DNA from: an uncultured Pseudomonas sp.
GTDB lineage: Bacteria > Pseudomonadota > Gammaproteobacteria > Pseudomonadales > Pseudomonadaceae
Length of the DNA: 64,000 bases
Assembly: GCF_946886105.1 (NCBI RefSeq)
Contig: NZ_CAMPHV010000023.1
Coordinates: 1-64,000 of the forward strand
Direction of reading: 5' to 3'
The position numbers and the translations under genes were made by a program. Position 1 is the stretch's first letter, and every line of letters starts with the position of its first letter. Positions 9,201-20,932 of the stretch are shown in pieces. Below the pieces are notes generated by a model. It searched no databases. It had not been told where the DNA came from and saw only the letters and a list, made by a program, of their open reading frames with translations.

Positions 9201-9746
9201 ATGCAATGGCGTAATTCCCCCTCCCGTTACGGTTTGGTCAGCGTGCTTATCCATTGGCTGGTGGCTGTGGCGGTGTTCGGTTTGTTCGGCCTGGGTTATT
9301 GGATGGTCGGCCTGGACTACTACAGCAGCTGGTATAAAACCGCGCCGGATATCCACAAAAGCATCGGCATTCTGTTGTTTGCGCTGATGCTCGCGCGCCT
9401 GTTCTGGCGCCTGCTGAGCCCGCCGCCTGGCAGCTTGCCGGACCATGGACGCTTGACCCGCCTGGGCAGCAATCTCGGCCATGGCTTCCTGTACCTCGGT
9501 CTGTTCGTGCTGATGGTCTCTGGTTACCTGATTTCCACTGCCGATGGCCGCGGCATCGAAGTGTTCGGCCTGTTCACGGTGCCGGCGACCATCACCAGCA
9601 TCCCCGATCAGGAAGACGTCGCCGGCTTGGTGCATGAGTACCTGGCCTGGGCGCTGGTGATCTTCGCTGGCATCCATGCGCTCGCCGCGTTCAAGCATCA
9701 TTTCGTCGACCGCGACCGCACCCTGGTGCGCATGTTCGGTCGTTAA
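9201..9746 (+). CDS. Cytochrome b561 family membrane protein
   Basis: Predicted four-helix di-haem b-type cytochrome of the inner membrane, 181 residues. Conserved histidines occur in SVLIHWLVAV (helix 1), PDIHKSIGIL (helix 2), GHGFLYLGLF (helix 3) and GIHALAAFKHH (helix 4). Such proteins pass electrons from quinol to periplasmic acceptors. It precedes a YceI-family gene by about 75 bp, the usual partner arrangement. The gene is divergent from bioA; the roughly 200-bp gap between them is AT-rich near 9090-9150 and should hold both promoters. Confidence 0.88.
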   Translation: MQWRNSPSRYGLVSVLIHWLVAVAVFGLFGLGYWMVGLDYYSSWYKTAPDIHKSIGILLFALMLARLFWRLLSPPPGSLPDHGRLTRLGSNLGHGFLYLGLFVLMVSGYLISTADGRGIEVFGLFTVPATITSIPDQEDVAGLVHEYLAWALVIFAGIHALAAFKHHFVDRDRTLVRMFGR

Positions 9747-9821
9747 CTCCCATCACCTTATTCCGGCTGCCTGGAATCGTCCCGGCAGCCGCTTGCACAA
9801 CCTCACAAGGAGAGAATGCCC

Positions 9822-10400
9822 ATGTTGAAGAAGACCCTCGCCGCATTGACCCTCGGCACCGCATTGTTGGGCGCCGGCCACGCGATGGCCGCCGATTACG
9901 CCATCGACAAGCAGGGCCAGCACGCCTTCGTCAATTTCAAGATCAGCCACCTGGGTTACAGCTGGCTGTACGGTACGTTCAAGGATTTCGACGGCAGCTT
10001 CAGCTTCGACGAGAAGAACCCGGAAGCCAGCAAGGTCAAGGTCAGCCTGAACACCGCCAGCGTCGACACCAACCATGCCGAGCGCGACAAGCACCTGCGT
10101 AGCGGCGATTTCCTCAATGTCGACAAGCACCCGACCGCGACTTTCGAGTCCACTTCGGTCAAGTCCACTGGCGAAGGCACTGCCGACATCACCGGCAACC
10201 TGACCCTCAATGGCGTGACCAAGCCGGTGGTCATCGCCGCCAAGTTCGTTGGCCAGGGCGACGATCCTTGGGGTGGCTACCGCGCCGGTTTCGAAGGCAG
10301 CACCATGGTCAAGCTGAAGGACTTCGATATCCAGAAAGATCTCGGCCCTGCTTCCCAGGAAGTCGAACTGATCATCTCGATCGAAGGTGTGCGTCAGTAA
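9822..10400 (+). CDS. YceI-family periplasmic protein (PasP-like)
   Basis: Secreted or periplasmic lipocalin-like protein of about 192 residues. The signal peptide is [19 protein letters not shown] followed by an AMA|AD cleavage site. The body shows the YceI pattern: [31 protein letters not shown], and [13 protein letters not shown]. The family binds isoprenoid/quinone-like ligands. The ATG at 9822 is favoured because AGGAG lies 9 nt upstream; the ATG at 9816 sits too close. A perfect terminator follows. Confidence 0.9.
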   Translation: MLKKTLAALTLGTALLGAGHAMAADYAIDKQGQHAFVNFKISHLGYSWLYGTFKDFDGSFSFDEKNPEASKVKVSLNTASVDTNHAERDKHLRSGDFLNVDKHPTATFESTSVKSTGEGTADITGNLTLNGVTKPVVIAAKFVGQGDDPWGGYRAGFEGSTMVKLKDFDIQKDLGPASQEVELIISIEGVRQ

Positions 10401-10464
10401 CATGGTCGGGCCGCGTAGCGGCCCAACCGCTCATAGGCGCAGGCGTGGATTCGAGCGCCACAAC

Positions 10465-10499
10465 AACGAAAACGCCGCCCTTGGGGCGGCGTTTTCGTT
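10465..10499. terminator. Bidirectional terminator between yceI-family gene and rhlE
   Basis: A 16-bp perfect stem (10465-10480 with 10484-10499) has core GCCGCCC/GGGCGGC and a three-base loop. AACGAAAA and TTTTCGTT flank it, so it works for both convergent genes. Confidence 0.9.
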
Positions 10500-10515
10500 T
10501 GCGCTTAGCGCTCGG

Positions 10516-12384
10516 TCACTCTTCGCGATTGCGCGTCAGCAGGGCCGGCTTCTCGCCTCTCGGCCGGCTGCTCGCCAATTCGTCGAGTTGCTCGGGCGTG
10601 GGGAAGCGGTCGAGCCGCGAGCCCTTGTGCACGATCACCGGCTGCTTGTCGCGCGGGCTTTTCACGGCTGCTTCCTGACGGGGCAGCTCGTCGCGATCCA
10701 GCGAGGTGATGCGACCGTCGCCGCGTGGCGGCCGCGCGCGGCCGGAACCATTGCGCGCTTGACCGCCCTGGCCGCCTGAGCCCTGGCGACGGTTCTGTCC
10801 GCCCGCGCCGCCGTTACGCGGACCTTTGCCGGCCGGGCGATTTTGGCCGGCGCCATTACTGGCGCCATTGCCGGCGTTCGCGCCGCGTGCAGGCGAAGCA
10901 GGCGCACCGGGCCGACGGCCGCGGTTCTGCTGCTTGTTCTGGTTCGGGCTGACATAGTCGACCCGGTTGCCGAAATTATCGATCTCATCGTCGCGGAACT
11001 CGTCCGGCGCTCGATCCGGAGGCAAGGCGGGCACCGCGGGTGCGGCAGCACGGGCCGAACCGCGTGTCTGCTGCGAGCGGCCGCCGCGGGGCTTGGCCGT
11101 ACGGGTTTGCTCTTTGCCGCTGTCCTTGCCCTTGTCCTTGCGACCGCCGCCATGACGTTCGCCGTCCGGCTTGGCGCCGCGCGGTTGGCGTGGCTTCTGC
11201 GGCTCGCGCACTTCCGGGCGTTCGGCTTCAACTTTGCTGGCGTCGAAGCCGAGCAGGTCGCCGTCGGCGATTTTCTGCTTGGTCATCCGCTCGATGCCCT
11301 TGAGCAGCTTCTCTTCATCCGGCGCGACCAGGGAAATCGCCTCGCCGCTACGCCCGGCACGGCCGGTACGGCCAATGCGGTGGACGTAATCTTCTTCGAC
11401 ATTCGGCAGTTCGAAGTTGACCACGTGGGGCAACTGGTCGATATCCAGGCCGCGGGCGGCGATATCGGTGGCCACCAGGATGCGTACCTTGTTCGCCTTG
11501 AAATCGGCGAGGGCCTTGGTGCGGGCGTTCTGGCTCTTGTTACCGTGAATCGCCACCGCGGTCAGGCCGTGTTTGTCCAGGTACTCGGCCAGACGGTTGG
11601 CGCCGTGCTTGGTGCGGGTGAACACCAGGATCTGCTCCCAGGCGCCGGCGGTGATCAGGTGGGCGAGTAGGGCGCGTTTGTGGCTGGCCTGCACGCGGAA
11701 CACGCGCTGTTCGATACGCTCGACCGTGGTGTTCGGCGGCGTTACTTCGATGCGCTCGGGGTCGTGCAGGAGTTTGCTGGCCAGGTCGGTGATGTCTTTC
11801 GAGAAGGTCGCCGAGAACAGCAGGTTTTGCCGCTGCGTGGGTAGCTTGGCCAGTACCTTCTTCACGTCATGGATAAAGCCCATGTCGAGCATGCGGTCGG
11901 CTTCGTCGAGCACGAGGATTTCCACGTGGGACAGGTCGATGGCTTTCTGGTTGGCCAGGTCGAGCAGACGTCCGGGGCAGGCCACCAGGACGTCGACGCC
12001 CTTGGCCAGTGCCTGCACCTGGGGGTTCATGCCAACGCCGCCGAAGATGCAGGCGCTGACGAATTTCAAATCGCGGGCATACAGCTTGAAGCTGTCGTGC
12101 ACCTGGGCGGCGAGCTCGCGGGTCGGTGTCAGGACCAACACGCGCGGCTGTTTCGGGCCGTGACGTTGTTCGCGATCCGGGTGACCGTTGGGAAACAGTC
12201 GCTCGAGAATCGGCAGGGCGAAACCGCCCGTTTTACCTGTACCCGTCTGGGCCGCCACCATCAGGTCGCGACCTTGCAACGCGGCGGGGATGGCCCGCTG
12301 TTGCACCGGAGTGGGTTGGGTGTAACCGGCGGATTCGACCGCGCGGACTAGTGCCTCGGAGAGACCGAGGGAGGCAAAGGACAT
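10516..12384 (-). CDS. rhlE: DEAD-box RNA helicase RhlE (RhlE2-like)
   Basis: ATP-dependent RNA helicase of 622 residues. The core shows the Q motif ([14 protein letters not shown]), motif I AQTGTGKT near residue 45, PTRELA, motif II DEAD, SAT, and the C-terminal helicase motifs [11 protein letters not shown] and [10 protein letters not shown]. From about residue 380 onward runs a long basic, low-complexity Arg/Gly/Asn/Ala-rich tail, typical of RhlE2-type proteins that bind RNA and partner proteins. The roughly 200-bp region upstream (12385-12590) has no gene and could be a leader. Length and tail favour RhlE2 over RhlE1. Confidence 0.92.
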   Translation of the reverse strand: MSFASLGLSEALVRAVESAGYTQPTPVQQRAIPAALQGRDLMVAAQTGTGKTGGFALPILERLFPNGHPDREQRHGPKQPRVLVLTPTRELAAQVHDSFKLYARDLKFVSACIFGGVGMNPQVQALAKGVDVLVACPGRLLDLANQKAIDLSHVEILVLDEADRMLDMGFIHDVKKVLAKLPTQRQNLLFSATFSKDITDLASKLLHDPERIEVTPPNTTVERIEQRVFRVQASHKRALLAHLITAGAWEQILVFTRTKHGANRLAEYLDKHGLTAVAIHGNKSQNARTKALADFKANKVRILVATDIAARGLDIDQLPHVVNFELPNVEEDYVHRIGRTGRAGRSGEAISLVAPDEEKLLKGIERMTKQKIADGDLLGFDASKVEAERPEVREPQKPRQPRGAKPDGERHGGGRKDKGKDSGKEQTRTAKPRGGRSQQTRGSARAAAPAVPALPPDRAPDEFRDDEIDNFGNRVDYVSPNQNKQQNRGRRPGAPASPARGANAGNGASNGAGQNRPAGKGPRNGGAGGQNRRQGSGGQGGQARNGSGRARPPRGDGRITSLDRDELPRQEAAVKSPRDKQPVIVHKGSRLDRFPTPEQLDELASSRPRGEKPALLTRNREE

Positions 12385-12591
12385 GTGTAATCCTGTCTAG
12401 TGAGGGCTTGGCCCTATGGGGTGTATTGCCTGGCTTGAATCACGCTTGGGGCGCGCAATCCCGTCCGGTACTGCTGACCTCTGGGGGCTAGCATCCGGGC
12501 GCAAGCCTGGCGGGAAGGCCCGAGTATAACAGAGCTGAGCCTTTGCGCAGCTGTAGCCTGCTTAACGGTTTAACAGCGTTGCGACGGGCTT

Positions 12592-13389
12592 CTATCGGGC
12601 ACTGGGATGCAGGTCCGGGCGCGGAGCCCGAGCGGCAAGTTGCAATGTAGGCCGCATGCCGTAATGGCTCAGCAGCAGGCTGTAGGTCGGCTCGAGCTTG
12701 AGCAGGCGCAGTTCGCGAGCGAAGTCCTCGGCTAGCCGTTCGAGGCCGGCGTCGCGTCGCAGTCCGAGGTAGAGCGAGTCGCGGCTGATCACTCGGGGGT
12801 GGTGAGTGACCGCATCGTTCAGGCCCATGCTGTCGAGCACGAAGCGTCCTGCATAGCGATCGTTAACCACCAGATGCACGCGCTCGTGCATCAACTTGCC
12901 GAAGTTGGCCGTGTGGCTGGGCGCCGGCTCACGGACAAACAGCGGCGATTCGGCAAAGCTCCGGTCGGAATACCAATAGCGGCTGGCCACGCCTATTTTC
13001 AAGCCTTGCAGGTCATCGAGGGCACGGAACGGATAGGGGCGGTTCTTGGCGTAAAACAGTACCAGGTCGATCCGCGACAGCGGCTCGCTGGGGAACACCA
13101 GGGTGGCTTCGCTTTCACGGTTGCGGTAGGCGCCGAGAATCGCATCGGCTTTGCCCTGCTCCAAGGCCACCGAGCAGCGCTTCCAGGGCAGCATCTGCCA
13201 TTCGGCTTGCACGCCAAGACGCTGCAGGACGATCCGCGTGACATCGTAATCGAGGCCGTGCAGTTCGCCGTTCTCTTCGTAGATATAGGGTGGCCAGGCT
13301 TCGCTGACAATGCGCAGCGTTTGTCCTTGGGCGGCGAGACTCAAGCAACTGAGCAGAACGGCGAAGAAGATGCGGCGCTGAGTGTGCAT
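12592..13389 (-). CDS. Periplasmic solute-binding protein, family 3 type
   Basis: 265-residue protein with signal peptide (RRIFFAVLLSCLSLAAQGQ) and the family 3 binding fold: RIVSEAWPPYIYEENGELHG, DYDVTRIVLQRLG, and GKADAILGAYRNRE. No ABC permease or ATPase gene is adjacent, and the conserved amino-acid ligand residues are not evident, so the ligand is unknown. Such orphan proteins may be sensors or feed remote transporters. The region from 13390 to 13584 holds its presumed promoter and no gene. Confidence 0.75.
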   Translation of the reverse strand: MHTQRRIFFAVLLSCLSLAAQGQTLRIVSEAWPPYIYEENGELHGLDYDVTRIVLQRLGVQAEWQMLPWKRCSVALEQGKADAILGAYRNRESEATLVFPSEPLSRIDLVLFYAKNRPYPFRALDDLQGLKIGVASRYWYSDRSFAESPLFVREPAPSHTANFGKLMHERVHLVVNDRYAGRFVLDSMGLNDAVTHHPRVISRDSLYLGLRRDAGLERLAEDFARELRLLKLEPTYSLLLSHYGMRPTLQLAARAPRPDLHPSAR

Positions 13390-13584
13390 GGCGCAAGAGT
13401 AAGCGGCAAATAACGCGACTGTATAGTCATTAATTGGTCGTGTACTACTAAAGTCGGGCGCTAGCCGACCATTGGCGTGATATTCGCCAACCGTGATGAG
13501 CGATACGGCGCCCGTGGCGAATATGCCGCGGGCGCAATCGAAGGGACTTACCGGCGAACATTGCCGCAGGCTCGCCCCGTCCGC

Positions 13585-14958
13585 TCAGGTCGCCAGCTTG
13601 TAGCAGGGCACATAGGCGTTGTTGCCCGGCAGCTTCATCCGGTGCTGCTCGACGAACGCCCGCAGCAGGCGATCCAGCGGCCGCATGATATCCGGGTCGC
13701 CGGTGATTTCGTAAGGACCGTATTGCTCGATCAGGCGAATGCCCTTGTCCTTGACGTTGCCGGAGACGATACCGGAAAAGGCGCGACGTAAATGCGCCGC
13801 CAGTTCGTGCACCGGTTGATCGCGGGTCAGTTTCAAGCTCGCCATGTTGGCATGGGTGGGCTCGAACGGGTGCTGGAAGCTTTCGTCGATCTTCAACAGC
13901 CAATTGAAGTGGAAGGCGTCGTTGTAGTCGCGGCGGTACTGGGTGACCTCCTTGATCCCTTCGGCCATCTCCCGCGCGACCAGGCTCGGGTTGTCGATGA
14001 TGATCTTGTAGCGCTGCTGCGCGGCTTCGCCCAAGGTGGCGCCGATAAACGCATTTAGCTGCTGGATGTAGGGGGCGGCGCTCTTCGGCCCGGTCATGAT
14101 CAGCGGGAAAGGCAGGCCATGGTTGTCCGGGTGCATCAGGATTCCAAGGAAATACAGCAGCTCTTCGGCCGTGCCGGCGCCGCCCGGGAAGATGATGATG
14201 CCATGACCCACGCGCACGAAGGCTTCCAGGCGCTTCTCGATATCCGGCAGGATCACCAGCTCGTTGACGATCGGGTTGGGCGCCTCGGCGGCGATGATGC
14301 CGGGCTCGGTCAGCCCCAGGTAGCGGCCGCCGGTATTGCGTTGTTTGGCATGGGAAATGGTGGCGCCCTTCATCGGGCCCTTCATCACCCCGGGACCGCA
14401 GCCGGTACAGACGTCGAGACCGCGCAGGCCCAGTTCGTGACCGACGACTTTGGTGTATTTGTATTCCTCGGTGCTGATCGAGTGACCACCCCAGCACACC
14501 ACGATTTTCGGCTCGACGCCGGCGCGCAACGTGCGGGCGTTGCGCAGCAGGTGGAAAACGTAATCGGTGATGCCTTGCGAGCTGCTGAAGTCGACCCGCT
14601 GATTCTCCAGCTCGCTCTGGGTATAGACGATATCGCGCAGGGCGCTGAACAACATTTCCCGGGTACTGGCGATCATTTCGCCGTCGACGAAGGCATCGGC
14701 GGGGGCGTTGATCAGTTCCAGGCGAATGCCGCGATCCTGCTGATGGATGCGTATTTCGAAGTCCGGGTAGGCTTCCAGAATGGTTTTCGCGTTATCGCTG
14801 TGCGAGCCGGTGTTGAGAATGGCCAGGGCGCACTGGCGAAACAATGAATAGACGCTGCCCGAACCGGTCTCGCGCAATTGCTGGACTTCGCGCTGCGAGA
14901 GGGTTTCCAGGCTGCCCTTGGGGGTGACGGTGGCATTGGTGGTTTTTCGTGTGGCCAT
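13585..14958 (-). CDS. ppnN: Pyrimidine/purine nucleotide 5'-monophosphate nucleosidase PpnN
   Basis: LOG-family hydrolase that splits nucleoside monophosphates into base and ribose 5-phosphate. The catalytic motif FPGGAGTAEELLYFLG is present, with GCGPGVMKGPMKGA upstream. The length of 457 residues fits E. coli PpnN (YgdH). The ATG at 14958 is chosen because GGAG lies 7 nt upstream; the frame extends 20 codons further without family similarity. In E. coli the enzyme is activated by (p)ppGpp. Confidence 0.9.
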   Translation of the reverse strand: MATRKTTNATVTPKGSLETLSQREVQQLRETGSGSVYSLFRQCALAILNTGSHSDNAKTILEAYPDFEIRIHQQDRGIRLELINAPADAFVDGEMIASTREMLFSALRDIVYTQSELENQRVDFSSSQGITDYVFHLLRNARTLRAGVEPKIVVCWGGHSISTEEYKYTKVVGHELGLRGLDVCTGCGPGVMKGPMKGATISHAKQRNTGGRYLGLTEPGIIAAEAPNPIVNELVILPDIEKRLEAFVRVGHGIIIFPGGAGTAEELLYFLGILMHPDNHGLPFPLIMTGPKSAAPYIQQLNAFIGATLGEAAQQRYKIIIDNPSLVAREMAEGIKEVTQYRRDYNDAFHFNWLLKIDESFQHPFEPTHANMASLKLTRDQPVHELAAHLRRAFSGIVSGNVKDKGIRLIEQYGPYEITGDPDIMRPLDRLLRAFVEQHRMKLPGNNAYVPCYKLAT

Positions 14959-15634
14959 TGCGGCGCTCCATGGTTGAGATATCAGCCATACATGGCTTGC
15001 TGACCGTTGAAAATTCATTGGCCGTGGCGTAACGGCGTTGCCGGTGAGTGGGAGGCGGCGTTGTGCATGGGCCGCTATTCGACTGATTCCACCCTGTCCG
15101 CTGTCGCTCGCCAGGTTGTCAACGGCCTATCGATCGCGTGGTCGAATACGCGCGGGGGTGTTGGTTAGTCTGTCGCCCTTGGCGATAGTTTCTGCGCGTT
15201 ATAGACGCGGCCGCCATCGATTGAAGGCACATGGCCGGATGGCGGTGTCCTTATAACGAATATAGCCCATGCTGCGCCGGCATGAGTGTTCGTGCTGTGC
15301 AAGTCGCCCGAGATAGAGCCTTTTGAGCCCTGACTTCGGCCCTCAATGGCCAGCGCCGCGGGGGCGGCGCTGGCCGAAGCCCGAACCTTTAGCAGACCGT
15401 TGAAAAACTACCTGCGTTGGCAATACTGCGTTAAAAACAGCCTCGCGTGCGAGCCCAGGCTAGGCGCCCCCATCAAAATGCTCATTTACAGCACGTAAAC
15501 TCCGCTTTTGACTCGCTTCGCTCGCCCTGCGGGCCAGCCTGCGGCTGTTACTCCGCTTCGCTGCGTTTCGGCTGTTTTTGTGGGGACGCCTAGTCCTTGT
15601 CTTGCCTGCCTCGCCTACGTTTTTCAATAGCCTG
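14959..15634. other. Gene-free region between ppnN and metF with hairpin and repeat element
   Basis: About 675 bp. The part near ppnN should carry its promoter. A strong hairpin lies at 15348-15375 (GGCCAGCGCCGC paired with GCGGCGCTGGCC, GGGG loop), extended by CTTCGG/CCGAAG at 15334 and 15374. From 15400 to 15627 lies a dispersed repeat, annotated separately. No coding frame is credible. Confidence 0.6.
15400..15627. repeat. 228-bp dispersed element with short terminal inverted repeats, next to the metF stop
   Basis: The ends are TTGAAAAAC (15400-15408) and GTTTTTCAA (15619-15627). The element ends 7 bp from the metF stop. Its reverse complement shares several blocks, in the same order, with the 3' end of epd: GCGGAGTTTACG (15494-15505), TAAATGAGCATT (15477-15488), and TTTTTAACGCAGTAT within 15412-15437. 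It resembles a miniature mobile element but has no gene. Confidence 0.7.
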
Positions 15635-16480
15635 TTAGCGCGGCAGCTGGAGGTTATTCCAGATCGCCAGGCTCGGTTCCGCCAGGTTCATGCTGTAGAA
15701 GTGCAGCCCCGGAGCACCGCCCTGCAGCAAGCGTTCGCACATCTCCGTGACCACCTGCTCGCCGTAGGCGCGGATGCTGTCGCTGTCGTCGCCGTAGGCC
15801 TCCAGCTGTTTGCGCACCCAGCGTGGGATCTCGGCGCCGCAGGCATCGGAGAAACGCGCCAGTTTGCTGTAGTTGGTGATCGGCATGATTCCCGGTACAA
15901 CGGGAATATCCACGCCCAGCTGATGGATCCGCTCGACGAAGTAGAAGTAGCTGTCGGCGTTGAAGAAGTACTGGGTGATCGCGCTGCTGGCGCCGGCCTT
16001 GGCCTTGCGCACGAAATTGGCGATGTCGTCTTCGAAGTTGCGCGCCTGCGGATGCATCTCCGGGTAGGCGGCGATTTCGATATGGAAGTGATCGCCAGTC
16101 TCCTCGCGGATGAAGGCGACCAGTTCGTTGGCGTAGCGCAACTCGCCGCTGGCCATGCCCATGCCGGACGGCAGATCGCCGCGCAGCGCGACTATGCGGT
16201 TGATCCCGGCGCTCTTGTAGAGGTTGAGCAGCTCGCGCAGCTCCGCCTTGGAATCGCCGACGCAGGACAGGTGGGGGGCGGTACTCACGCCGATATCGTT
16301 ATTCAGTTGCAGCACGGTATTGAGCGTGCGATCACGGGTGGAGCCCCCGGCACCGTAAGTGCAGGAGAAAAAGTCGGGGTTGTAGGTCGCCAGCTGGCGC
16401 GCCACAGTCATCAGTTTTTCGTGCCCGGCTTCGGTCTTGGTGGGGAAGAATTCGAAGCTATAACGGCGTTCTTGAGACAT
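15635..16480 (-). CDS. metF: 5,10-methylenetetrahydrofolate reductase MetF
   Basis: Flavoenzyme making 5-methyl-THF for methionine synthesis. Seen are the N-terminal YSFEFFPTKT, the SCTYGAGGST motif, VALRGDLP, and ITQYFFNADSY. At 281 residues it has full family length. It lies about 175 bp downstream of ahcY on the same strand with a large inverted repeat between them. This ahcY-metF pairing, with a riboswitch in front of ahcY, is a methyl-cycle recycling unit. Confidence 0.95.
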   Translation of the reverse strand: MSQERRYSFEFFPTKTEAGHEKLMTVARQLATYNPDFFSCTYGAGGSTRDRTLNTVLQLNNDIGVSTAPHLSCVGDSKAELRELLNLYKSAGINRIVALRGDLPSGMGMASGELRYANELVAFIREETGDHFHIEIAAYPEMHPQARNFEDDIANFVRKAKAGASSAITQYFFNADSYFYFVERIHQLGVDIPVVPGIMPITNYSKLARFSDACGAEIPRWVRKQLEAYGDDSDSIRAYGEQVVTEMCERLLQGGAPGLHFYSMNLAEPSLAIWNNLQLPR

Positions 16481-16496
16481 GGAGAAGGTTTCCTTC

Positions 16497-16646
16497 GTAG
16501 GGTGGGTTAGCGACGCCGGCCGCTTGAGTTAAGGCCATCTATGGTTTCTGCGCGGCGCGTAACCCGCCAAGCGGCAGTCGGGGCGACGCTAGAAACCTGT
16601 CGTTAGCGATGGTGGGTTACGCCGCTGCGCGGCTAACCCACCCTAC
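16497..16646. repeat. Composite inverted repeat between ahcY and metF
   Basis: GTAGGGTGGGTTAGC (16497-16511) is perfectly inverted at 16632-16646. An inner hairpin pairs GGTGGGTTA (16611-16619) with TAACCCACC (16634-16642). It fills most of the ahcY-metF gap. It belongs to the GTAGGGTGGGTTAGC class of intergenic repeats common in pseudomonads and could affect ahcY-metF read-through. Confidence 0.8.
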
Positions 16647-16655
16647 GGGCTGTGG

Positions 16656-18240
<1,585 letters not shown>

Positions 18241-18362
18241 GTGGCGGGCACGCGCGGAGCTGGCCGCGCGCGTGAAACGTGCGAAGTATAGCCAGCCCGG
18301 CGAAGAAGCCCAAGGCTTTCCGTCGCTCGGCTTAAGGTCGAGGGCGCAGAGCCCGGGTGCGT

Positions 18363-19433
18363 TCACACGCGGTTGCCGCCGCCGCGCTTTCTGGCCTGCT
18401 GGGTCAATGCTTCGGCGATTTTCTCCAGCCCCAGGATTTCATCGGCGGCGCCCAGGGCGATCGCCTCGCGCGGCATGCCGTAGACCACGCTGCTGGCCTC
18501 GTCCTGGGCGATGCTGTGGCCGCCGGCCTGCTGAATCTCGCGCAGGCCGAGGGCGCCGTCCTTGCCCATGCCGGTCAGCAAGGCGGCGATCACATTGCGC
18601 CCGGCGCACTGCGCCAACGACTGGAACATCGGGTCGACGGCGGGCCGATGGCGGTGCACCTGCGGGCCGTCCGAGAGGCGGATCAGGTAATTGGCCCCCG
18701 AGCGCTCGACCAGCAGATGGTGGTCGCCGGGGGCGACGAAGGCATGGCCGGGGAGGATGCGTTCGCCGCCCTGGGCTTCCACTACGTGCAGACGGCTCAG
18801 CCGGTTCAGGCGCTCGGCGAAGGTGCGGGTGAAACCCGGTGGCATGTGCTGGGTGATGACGATGCCGGGGCTGTCCGCCGGCATATCGATCAGCACCTCC
18901 TTGATCGCCTCGGTGCCGCCGGTGGAGGCGCCGATGGCGATGATCTTCTCGGTGCCGACAATCGGCGCGCGTGCGGCGCCGGGGATCTCTTGCCCGGCGG
19001 CGCCAGCGGTACGCTGGGCGGCGCGCGGCCGCAGGCGGGCGAGACTGGCGGCCTTGATCTTGTCGCGGATACCGGCGGCATAGGCTTCCATGCCTTCGCG
19101 GATGCCCAATTTGGGCTTGGCGATAAAGTCCACCGCGCCCAGTTCCATGGCGCGGAAAGTCGCCTCGGCGCCGCTTTCGGTCAGTGAGGAAATCATCACC
19201 ACCGGGGTCGGCCGCGCGGCCATCAGCTTCTCCAGAAAGCTCAGGCCATCCATGCGCGGCATCTCGATATCAAGAGTGATCACGTCGGGGTTGAACTGCT
19301 TGACCAGATCGCGGGCGACGAAGGCGTCCGGCGCGGCGCCGACCAGCTGCAACTCGGGGTCGGCGCCGATGATTTCCTTGAGCAGGCTGCGGATCAGCGC
19401 GGAATCGTCGACTACCAGTACTTTGATCGGCAT
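18363..19433 (-). CDS. cheB: CheB, chemoreceptor methylesterase/deamidase response regulator
   Basis: Last gene of the chemosensory operon, 356 residues. The receiver domain has [10 protein letters not shown] and phospho-acceptor Asp in [12 protein letters not shown]. The esterase domain has Ser in [10 protein letters not shown], His in ITQHMPPGF and Asp in [10 protein letters not shown]. It removes methyl groups from receptors when phosphorylated by CheA. It lies 9 bp after cheD. Confidence 0.95.
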   Translation of the reverse strand: MPIKVLVVDDSALIRSLLKEIIGADPELQLVGAAPDAFVARDLVKQFNPDVITLDIEMPRMDGLSFLEKLMAARPTPVVMISSLTESGAEATFRAMELGAVDFIAKPKLGIREGMEAYAAGIRDKIKAASLARLRPRAAQRTAGAAGQEIPGAARAPIVGTEKIIAIGASTGGTEAIKEVLIDMPADSPGIVITQHMPPGFTRTFAERLNRLSRLHVVEAQGGERILPGHAFVAPGDHHLLVERSGANYLIRLSDGPQVHRHRPAVDPMFQSLAQCAGRNVIAALLTGMGKDGALGLREIQQAGGHSIAQDEASSVVYGMPREAIALGAADEILGLEKIAEALTQQARKRGGGNRV

Positions 19434-19442
19434 ATGTTTTCC

Positions 19443-20051
19443 CTAGAACAAATCGATGGCGCCGCCGACCGGCGCCTTCCTGATGCGCAGGCTGTAATCC
19501 GACTCGCGGTCGAGCAGGGTGGTGTTGTGCAGGTTTTTCAGTTTTTTCACCAGCACCCGGCCGCTGGCGGGAAAGAAATAGACCTTGCGCGGGTAGATAT
19601 CCAGGAGGTCTTCGGCGAGCAATTCGATGCCTTCGGTGTGCAGATAGTCGAGGACGAAGTCGACGTTGCGTTGGCCGATATTGTTGGCGGTGATGCCGCG
19701 CAGTACGCAGCCGCCGCCGAACACCTTGGCCTCCAGCTGATGGCGCCGGGCACCGAGCTTGAGCAAATGATTGATCAGCACTTCCATGGCGTAGACGCCA
19801 TAGCGCGCCGAGGACGAAACCGGCCCGAAGCCCTCGTCGCTGTTGCCCGGCAGCATGAAATGGTTCATCCCGCCGATGCCGTTCTGGGGGTCGCGCAGGC
19901 ATACCGAGACGCAGGAACCGAGCACGGTGACGATGAGGAGATCGCGCGGGGTGACGAAATATTCGCCGGGCAGAATCTTCACCGCCTCGCGCTCGAAGTA
20001 CTGGTCGTAGTAGCTGTTCGGCGCCAGCGCGCTGTCGTAGTCGAGTGGCAT
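19443..20051 (-). CDS. cheD: CheD, chemoreceptor glutamine deamidase
   Basis: 202-residue CheD. The catalytic Cys is in TVLGSCVSVCLRDP and the His in GIGGMNHFMLPG. It deamidates specific receptor glutamines to glutamates. It sits 2 bp after cheR and just before cheB, so all three receptor-modifying enzymes are made together. Confidence 0.93.
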   Translation of the reverse strand: MPLDYDSALAPNSYYDQYFEREAVKILPGEYFVTPRDLLIVTVLGSCVSVCLRDPQNGIGGMNHFMLPGNSDEGFGPVSSSARYGVYAMEVLINHLLKLGARRHQLEAKVFGGGCVLRGITANNIGQRNVDFVLDYLHTEGIELLAEDLLDIYPRKVYFFPASGRVLVKKLKNLHNTTLLDRESDYSLRIRKAPVGGAIDLF

Positions 20052-20053
20052 GT

Positions 20054-20893
20054 TCAGGCTTGCCTCGGCGTCGGGCGATAGACCGTGCGGCCGATCAGGG
20101 TGACCAGGTGACCGGCCTGGATAAAGCTTTCCGAGTGGCCTGCGAAGAACAGGCCCTCGGGGCGCAGCAGGGCGACCATGCGTTCCAGCAAGCGGTTCTG
20201 CGTGGGCTTATCGAAATAGATCATCACGTTGCGGCAGAAGATGATGTCCAGCCCGCCGGCGATGCCCCAGTGCGGGTCGAGCAGGTTGATCTGGCGGAAC
20301 TCGATCAGCTCGCGCAGTTCGTCGCGGACCTTGACCTTGCCGGCCTGGCCGCCCTTGCCGCGGAGAAAGAAGCGCTGTTTGCGCTGCAGCGACAGCTGTT
20401 CCACCCGCTCCAGCGGGTAGATGCCCTGGCTGGCCGTGGCCAGCACCCCGGTATCGATATCCGAGGCGATAATCGACACCGGCGGCTGCCAGTCGATCAG
20501 GGTTTCCAGGCAGGCGATGGCCAGCGAGTAGGGTTCTTCGCCGGTGCTCGAGGCCGCGCACCAGATGCGCAGCGTGCGCCGCGTCTGGGCGTGCTGGCGC
20601 AGGTAGGCGGCCAGTTGCTCGAAGTGATGGTTCTCGCGAAAGAACGCGGTCAGGTTGGTGGTCAGGGCGTTGACGAATTGCTGCCATTCTTGCGGATCCC
20701 GTTCCAGGGCCTCGAAATAGTCGGCGAAGCCGCTCAGGCCGAGATGCCGCAGACGCCGGCTCAGGCGGCTATAGACCATCTGCTCCTTGCTGTCGGCGAG
20801 GCTGATACCGGCGCGTTGATAGAGCAGGCGGCGAATCCGCTCGAAATCGGCCCGGGTGTAATGGAACTCGCGCACCGCCTGTAATTCAGTCAT
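20054..20893 (-). CDS. cheR: CheR, chemoreceptor methyltransferase
   Basis: SAM-dependent methyltransferase of 279 residues. The N-terminal helical domain is followed by NLTAFFRENHHF, the SAM motif IWCAASSTGEEPYSLA and CRNVMIYFDKPTQ. The upstream receptor ends in EWEEF, an xWEEF-type CheR docking pentapeptide, so this CheR is likely tethered to that receptor. It lies 39 bp after the receptor gene. Confidence 0.95.
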   Translation of the reverse strand: MTELQAVREFHYTRADFERIRRLLYQRAGISLADSKEQMVYSRLSRRLRHLGLSGFADYFEALERDPQEWQQFVNALTTNLTAFFRENHHFEQLAAYLRQHAQTRRTLRIWCAASSTGEEPYSLAIACLETLIDWQPPVSIIASDIDTGVLATASQGIYPLERVEQLSLQRKQRFFLRGKGGQAGKVKVRDELRELIEFRQINLLDPHWGIAGGLDIIFCRNVMIYFDKPTQNRLLERMVALLRPEGLFFAGHSESFIQAGHLVTLIGRTVYRPTPRQA

Positions 20894-20932
20894 GCCGCAT
20901 AGCCGCCGCTCGTCAGGGTTTGCAAGGGGCTG